64,000 nucleotides of DNA from Methylobacterium sp. R2-1 (lineage in GTDB: Bacteria; Pseudomonadota; Alphaproteobacteria; Rhizobiales; Beijerinckiaceae). The notes beneath the pieces are model-generated. The model was not told where the DNA came from and made no database searches. It saw nothing but the letters and a program-made list of their open reading frames with translations. Where the stretch lies: positions 20,219 through 84,218 of the forward strand of contig NZ_JACHWM010000021.1 in NCBI RefSeq assembly GCF_014191355.1, given 5' to 3'. The position numbers and the translations under genes were made by a program. This document shows, piece by piece, positions 8,628 to 15,889 of the stretch; position 1 is the stretch's first letter; each line of letters opens with the position of its first letter.

Positions 8628-10012
8628 CGACGAGCCACACGGCACCCGATCGAAGCGGCCTCGGTCGCGTTGTCACCGCCGCTTTGATCGGTGCGACAAT
8701 CGAGTGGTACGACTTCTTCCTGTACGGCGTCGTCGCCGGCATCGTCTTGAACAAGCTGTATTTTCCGGCCGACGATCCCCTCATCTCGACGCTGCTCGCC
8801 TACTCGACATTCGCAGTCGGCTTCGTGACCCGGCCGCTCGGCGGTGTGATCTTCGGGCATTTCGGCGACCGGATTGGCCGCAAGAGCATGCTGGTGATCA
8901 CCCTCATGCTGATGGGCGTGGCGACCTTCCTGATCGGCTTGGTGCCGACCTACGCGCAGATCGGAGTCGCCGCGCCGGTCCTGCTGCTGCTGCTGCGGAT
9001 CGTCCAGGGCATTGGCCTTGGCGGCGAATGGGGCGGAGCCGTGCTGATGGCATTCGAGTATGCGCCCCCGGAGAAGCGCGGCCTTTACGCGAGCATCCCG
9101 CAGATCGGCCTCGCGCTGGGGCTCTGCATCGCGTCCGGCGTGGTTGCGGCACTCTCCTATGGTCTCACGGACGAGCAGTTCCTCACCTGGGGCTGGCGGC
9201 TCGCCTTCCTCCTCAGCGCCGTACTCGTTGCGGTCGGAGCCTATATCCGGCTCAACGTGATGGAGACACCGGAATTCGCCCGCGTGAAGGAGACGAACCG
9301 CGAGGCGGCGATCCCCTTCGTTTCGATGATGCGGGAGTTTCCTGGCAACGTGCTCGCCGGCATGGGCGCGCGCGCCATCGACGGTGTCTTCTTCAATATC
9401 TTCGCGGTGTTCTCGATCGGCTATCTCACCGGGACGGTGAAGATGCCGCGAACCGAGGCCCTGCTCGGCGTCACATCCGCAGCGCTCCTGCTCTGCGCCA
9501 CCATTCCCTTGGCCGGCTGGCTCTCCGATCGCCTCGGCCGCACCCGCGTCTATGCCTGGGGCTCGCTTCTCACGGGATTCTCGGCATTTCCCGCCTTCTG
9601 GGTCTTCCTGAACAGCGGCGGCAGCACCGGAGCGGTCTGGCTCGCCCTGATCGTGCCCTTCGGGATTCTCTATGCCTCGGTCTACGGACCGGAAGCAGCC
9701 CTGTTCTCCGAGCTTTTCCCGGCACGCGTGCGCTACACCGGCATCTCTTTCGTCTATCAATTCTCGGGCATCTTCGCGAGCGGCCTGACCCCGATCGTTG
9801 CAACCGCGCTCCTGCAATATTCCGGCGAGAACAAGCCGTGGCTGGTCTGTGCCTACTGCGCACTCGCTGGTCTCATCAGCGCGGGCTCGGCGATCTGGAT
9901 CGGCCGTGCGGCACGGCAGGCGTCGAATGCTGACGTCACCCAGCAACCTGACGGTCAATGGCCGCCGGTGGACGTAATGCGAAGAACGTTCCACAGTACG
10001 GAACGGATATAG
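8624..10012 (+). CDS. MHS-family MFS carrier, candidate isethionate/sulfonate uptake
   Basis: This 462-residue MFS protein belongs to the metabolite:proton symporter group: an IEWYDFFLYG motif in the first helix, RPLGGVIFGHFGDRIGRK in the first cytoplasmic loop, and RIVQGIGLGGEWGGA. Twelve membrane segments are visible. Its ATG overlaps the TGA of the GMC dehydrogenase (8624-8627), so uptake and oxidation are produced together. Relatives carry proline/betaine, shikimate, alpha-ketoglutarate and other small acids; isethionate is inferred from the coupling. It is distinct from the anion-symporter-type carrier of the leftward operon, so the island has two dedicated importers. Confidence 0.75.
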   Translation: MTTSHTAPDRSGLGRVVTAALIGATIEWYDFFLYGVVAGIVLNKLYFPADDPLISTLLAYSTFAVGFVTRPLGGVIFGHFGDRIGRKSMLVITLMLMGVATFLIGLVPTYAQIGVAAPVLLLLLRIVQGIGLGGEWGGAVLMAFEYAPPEKRGLYASIPQIGLALGLCIASGVVAALSYGLTDEQFLTWGWRLAFLLSAVLVAVGAYIRLNVMETPEFARVKETNREAAIPFVSMMREFPGNVLAGMGARAIDGVFFNIFAVFSIGYLTGTVKMPRTEALLGVTSAALLLCATIPLAGWLSDRLGRTRVYAWGSLLTGFSAFPAFWVFLNSGGSTGAVWLALIVPFGILYASVYGPEAALFSELFPARVRYTGISFVYQFSGIFASGLTPIVATALLQYSGENKPWLVCAYCALAGLISAGSAIWIGRAARQASNADVTQQPDGQWPPVDVMRRTFHSTERI

Positions 10013-10104
10013 AAGAATTTTTTAAGTAGGGCGTACAGAACGCACAAGACTTGCTATGAAGGTGCCGCAGAGGCGGTGCCGGAACTCGGCGTCGAGGAGC
10101 GACG

Positions 10105-11178
10105 ATGCTGCAGAAGAACCGCCTCGTGAGGCCGACAGAGCCCCGTTTCCCGATGTTGCGCCTGCGGGAACTGGCGCCGGGAATCGCGCTGTGCCTCGCG
10201 GTCACGCTGGTCTCGATCGGCCTGCAGCACCTCGAAGAGGGCATGTTCGAGCATCCCTATATCGAGGCGCTGGTCATCGCGATCCTGCTCGGCATGGCAA
10301 TCCGGACCTTTTGGGCGCCGAGCCCGCTCTGGCGCTCCGGCATCGCCTTCAGCGCGAAGCAACTCCTCGAAGTCGCGGTGATGCTGCTCGGCGCCTCGAT
10401 CAGTTTCGCGGCCATCGTCGCGTCGGGACCAGTGCTGCTCGCGGCGATCGTCGCGACGGTGATCGTGACGATCGCCGCGAGTTTCCTGATCAGTCGCCTG
10501 CTCGGGCTCGCCGTGCGGATCTCGATCCTGATCGCCTGCGGTAACTCGATCTGCGGGAATTCGGCCATCGCGGCGGTCGCCCCCGTGATCGGCGCCAGCA
10601 GCGACGATGTCGCCTCCTCGATCTCCTTCACGGCCATCCTCGGCGTGCTGATGGTGCTTGGCCTGCCGCTTCTGATCCCCCTGCTCGGCCTCGGCGCCGG
10701 CCAGTACGGAATCCTGGCGGGCCTCACGGTCTACGCGGTGCCGCAGGTTCTCGCCGCCACCGTCCCAGCGGGGCTCGTGGCAACGCAGATCGGCACCCTG
10801 GTCAAGCTCGTGCGGGTGCTGATGCTCGGCCCCGTCGTCGTCGGCCTCTCCCTGCTGGCGCCGCGGTTGAGCGGTGCCGCGCCGGAGACCAGCCGGACTG
10901 GACGGTTTGATCCGTTCAAGCTGGTGCCGTGGTTCATCATCGGCTTCCTCGTGCTCGCCGCGTTCCGCTCGCTCGGCGTCGTGCCCGATGTCGCGGTTGG
11001 CCCAATCACGCGGATTGCCGGCACCCTCACCATCGTTTCGATGGCCGCCCTTGGGCTCGGCGTCGACGTGCGGGTGATCGGTCGCGTCGGCGGACGTGTC
11101 ACCGCGGCGGTAACGCTGTCGCTCACGCTGCTGCTGCTGGTCAGCCTCGGGCTGATCCACCTGCTGCGGCTCGGCTGA
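10105..11178 (+). CDS. YeiH-family membrane protein, putative sulfite/sulfate exporter
   Basis: This 357-residue integral membrane protein has about ten hydrophobic segments and the family's glycine/asparagine motif ACGNSICGNSAIAA near residue 150, followed by an SSISFTAILG segment. This is the YeiH / putative sulfate exporter family. The start ATG has GAGGAG ten bases upstream. It lies just before the sulfite dehydrogenase genes and within a pathway that releases sulfite in the cytoplasm, so export of sulfite (or sulfate) is a sensible role; direction and substrate are inferred. The C-terminal third (VSMAALGLGVDVRVIGRVGGR) is also typical for the family. Confidence 0.75.
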   Translation: MLQKNRLVRPTEPRFPMLRLRELAPGIALCLAVTLVSIGLQHLEEGMFEHPYIEALVIAILLGMAIRTFWAPSPLWRSGIAFSAKQLLEVAVMLLGASISFAAIVASGPVLLAAIVATVIVTIAASFLISRLLGLAVRISILIACGNSICGNSAIAAVAPVIGASSDDVASSISFTAILGVLMVLGLPLLIPLLGLGAGQYGILAGLTVYAVPQVLAATVPAGLVATQIGTLVKLVRVLMLGPVVVGLSLLAPRLSGAAPETSRTGRFDPFKLVPWFIIGFLVLAAFRSLGVVPDVAVGPITRIAGTLTIVSMAALGLGVDVRVIGRVGGRVTAAVTLSLTLLLLVSLGLIHLLRLG

Positions 11179-11237
11179 GACGCCGGAAGAAAATGCGGCG
11201 AATCCGAAAAGAGATTCGCCCGCAGAAGGAGGAAACC

Positions 11238-12443
11238 ATGTTGCACCGACGCGCCCTGTTGCGCGGCGCCGGCTCCGTCCTGCTCGCGAATGCCGCGATC
11301 GGTCAGGCTCGTGCCGCCCCGCCCGGACAGGTGATCCTCCCCTTCGGCAACGGCGAACGCCCACTCGTGGCCTATCCCGGCAAGCGCCCGCTGATTCAGA
11401 TGACCAGCCGGCCGCCCCAGTTGGAGACGCCGTTCTCGGTCTTCGATGAGAGCACGATCACGCCCAACGACGCCTTCTTCGTGCGCTATCACCTCGCTGG
11501 CCTTCCCAACGAGATCGACCCGAAGTCCTTCCGCCTGGAGATCAAGGGCAAGGTCGATAAGCCGCTCACCCTGTCGCTGGCGGACATCAAGGCGTTCGAC
11601 GCGGAGGAGATCACGGCGGTCAATCAGTGTTCCGGCAATTCGCGCGGCTTCTTCGAGCCGCGGGTCGCGGGCGGGCAACTCGCCAACGGCGCCATGGGCT
11701 GCGCCCGCTGGAAGGGTGTGCCGCTCAAGGTCGTGCTCGACCGGGCGGGCGTGCAGGCCGGTGCGCGGCAGGTGATGTTCGAGGGCCTCGACGGACCCGT
11801 GCTCGAGAAGACGCCCGACTTCGCCAAGGCGCTCGACCTCGACCACGCCCGCGACGGCGAGGTGATGCTGGCCTACGCCATGAATGGCGAGGATCTGCCC
11901 TTCCTCAACGGCTTTCCGCTGCGGCTGGTCGTGCCGGGCTACTACGGCACCTACTGGCTGAAGCACCTCAACGCGATCACGGTCCTCGATACGACGTTCG
12001 AGAACTTCTGGATGAAGACGGCCTATCGCATTCCGGCCAATGCCTGCGCCTGCACCGAACCCGGCAAGACGCCGACGGCGACGGTACCGATCAATCGCTT
12101 CACCATCCGCTCCTTCATCACGAACATTCCCGATAGGGGGACCGTCAAGGCAGGGGCCGACACGGTTCTGCGCGGTATCGCCTTCGACGGCGGCTACGGT
12201 ATCTCCGACGTCCTGATATCGGGCGATGACGGGCGCAACTGGACCGCCGCGAAACTCGGACGGGACGAGGGTCGCTACGCCTTCCGGGGATGGGAGGCGA
12301 GCCTACGGCTCCCGGCGGGCGAACACCGCTTGCGGGTTCGAGCGTTGAACCGAATCGGACAGTCGCAGCCGCTCGAAGCCTTGTGGAATCCGGCCGGCTA
12401 CCTGCGAAACGTCGTCGAGACGACGCGCGTCACCGCAAGCTGA
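11238..12443 (+). CDS. sorA: Molybdenum sulfite dehydrogenase catalytic subunit, SorA-like
   Basis: This 401-residue protein is a member of the sulfite-oxidase molybdopterin family. The N-terminus (RRALLRGAGSVLLANAA) is a twin-arginine signal, so it folds with cofactor and is exported. The molybdenum-ligating cysteine is in NQCSGNSRG; substrate-site residues are visible as FVRYHLAG (Arg and His) and GYYGTYWLKHL (Tyr). The C-terminus is the dimerisation Ig-like domain. It oxidises sulfite to sulfate in the periplasm, passing two electrons to a cytochrome c. RBS AGAAGGAGGA precedes ATG 11238; a longer frame upstream overlaps the exporter gene and is spurious. It lies 11 bases before the cytochrome gene. 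Confidence 0.88.
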   Translation: MLHRRALLRGAGSVLLANAAIGQARAAPPGQVILPFGNGERPLVAYPGKRPLIQMTSRPPQLETPFSVFDESTITPNDAFFVRYHLAGLPNEIDPKSFRLEIKGKVDKPLTLSLADIKAFDAEEITAVNQCSGNSRGFFEPRVAGGQLANGAMGCARWKGVPLKVVLDRAGVQAGARQVMFEGLDGPVLEKTPDFAKALDLDHARDGEVMLAYAMNGEDLPFLNGFPLRLVVPGYYGTYWLKHLNAITVLDTTFENFWMKTAYRIPANACACTEPGKTPTATVPINRFTIRSFITNIPDRGTVKAGADTVLRGIAFDGGYGISDVLISGDDGRNWTAAKLGRDEGRYAFRGWEASLRLPAGEHRLRVRALNRIGQSQPLEALWNPAGYLRNVVETTRVTAS

Positions 12444-12454
12444 GGGAGGGCTTC

Positions 12455-12778
12455 ATGATACGATCAGCCTCACGGATCGCTCGCTCGAGCGTCGTCGCCC
12501 TCTTCCTGATTTCGTCGTGGCACGGATCCGCGGGTGCCGGGCCGGTCCCCTACGATCTGCCGCAGGATACGGCAAAGCTCCGTCCCGGTCCCGGTGCCGA
12601 GGTCGCCGAAGCCAACTGCCTGACCTGCCACTCGCCGGACTACATCGCCATGCAGCCGCCCAAGAAGGGGCACGCCTTCTGGACGGCCGAGGTGACGAAG
12701 ATGATCAAGGTCTACGGCGCGCCGATCGAGGATTCCGACGCCAAGGCCATCGCAGATTATCTGGCGGCGTCCCACTGA
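12455..12778 (+). CDS. sorB: Small c-type cytochrome, SorB-like electron acceptor of sulfite dehydrogenase
   Basis: This 107-residue protein has a Sec signal peptide (hydrophobic VVALFLISSWHGSAGA) and one CxxCH haem site (CLTCH near residue 54) followed by FWTAEVTKMIKVYGAP, with a distal methionine candidate. It would take electrons from the molybdenum subunit. RBS GGGAGGG is placed well before the ATG and the gap to sorA is 11 bases, so the two form one transcript. It is close in size to SorB of Starkeya-type enzymes. A 14-bp-stem terminator follows at 13023-13059, after a cytochrome remnant. Confidence 0.85.
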   Translation: MIRSASRIARSSVVALFLISSWHGSAGAGPVPYDLPQDTAKLRPGPGAEVAEANCLTCHSPDYIAMQPPKKGHAFWTAEVTKMIKVYGAPIEDSDAKAIADYLAASH

Positions 12779-12789
12779 TTGCAGGTGTT

Positions 12790-12997
12790 ACCGTGCTCTG
12801 CCCCTACGCGCCGACCCTGTCCGACTACATCCACACAATCGTTGCACCCGGACGAGGTGTACGCGGTCGTCGCCTACGTCCTCAATATGAACGGGCTCGT
12901 TCCGGACGACGCGGTCATGGATGCCAAGACGCTTCCGGTGGTGAAGCTGCCGAACCGTGACGGGTTCGATCCGGATCCGCGTCCCGACGTCCGTTGA
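12790..12997 (+). pseudogene. Remnant of a second cytochrome c (SoxD/cytochrome-subunit C-terminus), frameshifted
   Basis: Two adjoining frames together read like the end of a larger sulfite-dehydrogenase cytochrome. The first gives CPYAPTLSDYIHT (about 12799-12837). One frame over, from about 12838, comes SLHPDEVYAVVAYVLNMNG and then TLPVVKLPNRDGF up to the stop at 12997. PYA-TLWDYI, DEVYAV-AY and MPNRDGF are conserved near the C-terminus of SoxD-type cytochromes. The haem-binding N-terminal part is missing, so this is a truncated and frameshifted leftover lying directly behind sorB. The family link is from memory of these motifs. Confidence 0.6.
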
Positions 12998-13022
12998 CGG
13001 GCTTTCGGCGGATCGTATGATG

Positions 13023-13059
13023 CCGCCCGGAACCCGGCTGAGTGTCGGGTTCCGGGCGG
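13023..13059. terminator. Strong hairpin between convergent sorAB and xsc
   Basis: A perfect 14-base-pair stem (left arm 13023-13036, right arm 13046-13059) with a nine-base loop lies between the convergent cytochrome remnant and the xsc stop at 13090. No clear T-run follows on either side, but the symmetric position suggests it ends transcription from both directions. Confidence 0.65.
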
Positions 13060-13089
13060 TCTATTCGGCGTTCCCTTCCGGCGGCCGAG

Positions 13090-14865
13090 TCAGGCCGGGT
13101 GCTGGGGCCGCATGTCGCCGCGGTCGATGCCGGCGACGACGACCGGTTTCTTCATTGCGTCGCGGCGGAAGGGTTCGCCGAGTTCCTGATTGAGCATCAC
13201 CTCGATGAAGGTCGTCACGCCGTCCGCCTGAGCCTCCCCGGCCTGCTGAATCGCTTCGGTCAACGCCTGCTGTGTTTCGACGCGGACGCCTCGGAAGCCG
13301 CACCCTTCCGCGATCTTCGCATAGCTCAGCTTCGTATCGAGTTCGGTGCCGACGAAGTTGTTGTCGTACCAGAGGATCGAGTTTCGCTTCTCCGCGCCCC
13401 ACTGGAAGTTGCGGAAGATCACCATGGTGACCGCCGGCCACTCGTCCCGGCCGATCGACGTCATCTCGTTCATCGAGATGCCGAAGGCGCCATCGCCCGC
13501 GAAGCCGAAGACCGGCACATCGGGACAGCCGATCTTGGCGCCGATGATTGCGGGAAAGCCGTAGCCGCACGGGCCGAACATACCCGGCGCCAGATACTTC
13601 CTTCCCTGCTCGAAGGTCGGATAGGCGTTGCCGATAGCGCAGTTGTTGCCGATGTCGGTCGACAGGATCGCCGCCTGCGGCAGGCCGGCTTGGATCGCGC
13701 GCCAGGCTTGGCGCGGAGACATCTTTTCGCCCTCGCGTTCCCGGGCCTCGAGGTTCCAATTCGTGCCCTCGTCGTCGTCCTCGTGGTCCATGGATGACAG
13801 GGCCTGCGCCCAGGCGGACTTGGTGCGGTGGATCAGCGCCTGCCGCTCCTCGCGGCCGACATCGCCCGCCTCGCTGGAAAGCTGTTGCAGAAGTTCGCGC
13901 GCGACGTGCTTGGCATCGCCGCAAATGCCGACCGTGATCTTCTTGGTCAGGCCGATCCGGTCCGGATTGATGTCCACTTGGATGATTTTGGCGTTCTTCG
14001 GCCAATAATCGATGCCGTAGCCCGGTAGCGTCGAAAACGGATTGAGGCGCGTGCCAAGCGCCAGCACCACGTCGGCCTTGGCGATGAGTTCCATCGCCGC
14101 CTTCGAGCCGTTGTAACCCAGCGGCCCGACTGCGAGGCGATGCGAACCCGGAAACGAATCGTTGTGCTGATAGCCGCACGCCACCGGCGCATCGAGCCGC
14201 TCGGCGAGAGCGACGGATTCTTGGATTGCATCGCCGATGACGACGCCGGCCCCATTCAGGATCACGGGGAACTGCGCGTTCGACAGCAGCGCCGCGGCCT
14301 CGGCGATCGCTTGGCGGCCACCGGTCGGCCGCTCCAGCCGAACGATCTGCGGCAGCTCGATGTCGACCTGATGCGTCCAGAAATCGCGCGGGATGTTGAT
14401 CTGCGCCGGCGCGCAACCGCGCCACGCCTTCTCGATCACCCGGTTGAGCACCTCGGCGACACGGGTCGGATCACGGACTTCCTCCTGGTAGCAGACCATG
14501 TCCTCGAACAAGGCCATTTGCTCGACTTCCTGGAAACCGCCCTGGCCGATCGTCTTGTTGGCCGCCTGCGGCGTGACCAGCAGCATCGGCGTGTGATTCC
14601 AGTAGGCCGTCTTGATGGCCGTGACGAAGCCGGTCACGCCCGGTCCGTTCTGAGCGACCGCCATCGCCATCTTGCCGGTCACGCGGGAATAGCCGTCGGC
14701 GATGAGCGCAGCGTTGCTCTCGTGCGCACAGTCCCAGAAGGTGATGCCGGCCTTCGGGAACAGGTCGGAGACCGGCATCATCGCGGAACCGATGATGCCG
14801 AAGGCATGCTCGATCCCGTGCATCTGCAAGACTTTGATGAAGGCTTCTTCCGTGGTCATCCTCAT
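13090..14865 (-). CDS. xsc: Sulfoacetaldehyde acetyltransferase
   Basis: This 591-residue thiamine-diphosphate enzyme cleaves sulfoacetaldehyde with phosphate to acetyl phosphate and sulfite. Seen: the N-terminal pyrimidine-binding domain with the cofactor-activating glutamate in CAHESNAALIADGYSR, the Xsc-like segment QNGPGVTGFVTAIKTAYWNH, and the C-terminal GDGAFGISMNEMTS pyrophosphate/metal motif followed by NFQWGAEKRNSILWYDNNF. These are diagnostic for Xsc rather than acetolactate synthase. The ATG at 14863-14865 has GGGAGAG upstream; a GTG 15 bases earlier is less likely. It is the convergence point of all routes in this island and is divergent from an IclR gene. Confidence 0.95.
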   Translation of the reverse strand: MRMTTEEAFIKVLQMHGIEHAFGIIGSAMMPVSDLFPKAGITFWDCAHESNAALIADGYSRVTGKMAMAVAQNGPGVTGFVTAIKTAYWNHTPMLLVTPQAANKTIGQGGFQEVEQMALFEDMVCYQEEVRDPTRVAEVLNRVIEKAWRGCAPAQINIPRDFWTHQVDIELPQIVRLERPTGGRQAIAEAAALLSNAQFPVILNGAGVVIGDAIQESVALAERLDAPVACGYQHNDSFPGSHRLAVGPLGYNGSKAAMELIAKADVVLALGTRLNPFSTLPGYGIDYWPKNAKIIQVDINPDRIGLTKKITVGICGDAKHVARELLQQLSSEAGDVGREERQALIHRTKSAWAQALSSMDHEDDDEGTNWNLEAREREGEKMSPRQAWRAIQAGLPQAAILSTDIGNNCAIGNAYPTFEQGRKYLAPGMFGPCGYGFPAIIGAKIGCPDVPVFGFAGDGAFGISMNEMTSIGRDEWPAVTMVIFRNFQWGAEKRNSILWYDNNFVGTELDTKLSYAKIAEGCGFRGVRVETQQALTEAIQQAGEAQADGVTTFIEVMLNQELGEPFRRDAMKKPVVVAGIDRGDMRPQHPA

Positions 14866-15075
14866 GGCGCGCTCTCCCACCCTGGCTTTGCCAAGTCGTT
14901 GTGATGGTCGTTCGTCAATTCGGACGGCGGCGCGTGGCCATGGCGCTCACGCTGCACCGATCGGAGGACGTGCCATGCGTGCTGCATCCTCACCCAACCA
15001 AAACTTAGCGCCTGTATCTGCCGGAGCGCAACACAAATCTCGTTTTTTTGCTTCCCACGTTCAGGAAAGTGGAAT
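14866..15075. promoter_or_regulatory. Divergent control region between xsc and the IclR gene
   Basis: 210 bases separate the divergent starts of xsc and the IclR regulator, the expected site for IclR binding and both promoters. The right part (about 15000-15070) is AT-rich with an AAATCTCGTTTTTTTGC stretch. No operator is assigned. Confidence 0.45.
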
Positions 15076-15852
15076 ATGAAGCCTTCAGCAATGGATGACG
15101 CCACCGAATCCTCGCCGGCTCTCAAGGCTTTCAGCCTGCTGGAGATCATCGCTGAGATGGATCACCCGCCGACGCTCGCGGAGCTCACGGAAGCCGCCAA
15201 CCTGCCCAAACCGACCCTGCATCGGTGGTTGAGCATGCTGGAGGGAGCCGACCTGCTGAGGCGGATGCCGGATGGCCGCCGCTACGAGCTCGCAGCACGT
15301 GCCACCGCTCTCGCGTTCGCAATCCTGTCGAACAATTCAGGCTCGACCCAACGCCATCAGATCCTCGAGCGGGTGGTTCGCACGCTCGGCGAATCCTGCA
15401 ACCTCACGGTTCTCGAGGGCAGTGAGGTCATGTATCTCGACCGCGTCGAGGCCGCCGCACCCTTGCGGGTCGCCTTCCAGAAGGGATCGCGGGTGCCGGC
15501 CCACGCCTCGGCGAGTGGCAAGCTGTTCCTGGCGATGATGCCGCCGGCCAAGCGAGAGCGGTTGATCGGATCGCTGACGCTGGAGCGATACACGGCCAAT
15601 ACTCTCGCCGATGCGGATGCGCTCCGGGCCGAGCTCGGCCGGATCAAGCGCGACGGATACGCCTTCGACGACGAGGAATTCCTATCCGGCCTGTTCTGCG
15701 TGGCCGTGCCGATCTTCGATCACAACGGACGCGACTGCATCGCCGCCCTCGCGCTCCAGGCGCCGGTGGTGCGGGTCGCCCGCGCGAACGCGGCCGAGCG
15801 TCTGCCAACCCTGCGAGAGGCGGCCGAAGCCTTGGCTGTCACGCTGCGATAA
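15076..15852 (+). CDS. IclR-family transcriptional regulator
   Basis: This 258-residue protein has an N-terminal winged helix (TLAELTEAANLPKPTLHRWL near residues 33-52, wing RRMPDGRRYEL) and a C-terminal IclR effector domain (MYLDRVEAAAPLRV, PAHASASGKLFLA, FDDEEFLSGLFCVAVPIFD). Start ATG follows AGGAAAG. It is divergent from xsc and 37 bases upstream of acetate kinase, so it probably regulates the sulfite-releasing and energy-recovering end of the pathway. Its effector (sulfoacetaldehyde, isethionate or acetyl phosphate) cannot be read from sequence. Confidence 0.88.
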   Translation: MKPSAMDDATESSPALKAFSLLEIIAEMDHPPTLAELTEAANLPKPTLHRWLSMLEGADLLRRMPDGRRYELAARATALAFAILSNNSGSTQRHQILERVVRTLGESCNLTVLEGSEVMYLDRVEAAAPLRVAFQKGSRVPAHASASGKLFLAMMPPAKRERLIGSLTLERYTANTLADADALRAELGRIKRDGYAFDDEEFLSGLFCVAVPIFDHNGRDCIAALALQAPVVRVARANAAERLPTLREAAEALAVTLR

Positions 15853-15889
15853 GCGTCCTAGGGGCGCGCCGGGAGAGGAGACACGCCCC

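Noticed and set aside
8171..9994. A 607-residue minus-strand frame
   Set aside because: Antisense shadow across the GMC and MHS genes, composition dominated by Asp/Glu/Arg/His.
10929..11237. Upstream extension of the SorA frame
   Set aside because: It would overlap the exporter gene and bury the twin-arginine signal; AGAAGGAGGA precedes ATG 11238.
13061..14425. A 454-residue minus-strand frame inside xsc
   Set aside because: Arg-rich shadow of the Xsc gene, which has clear family motifs in the other frame.
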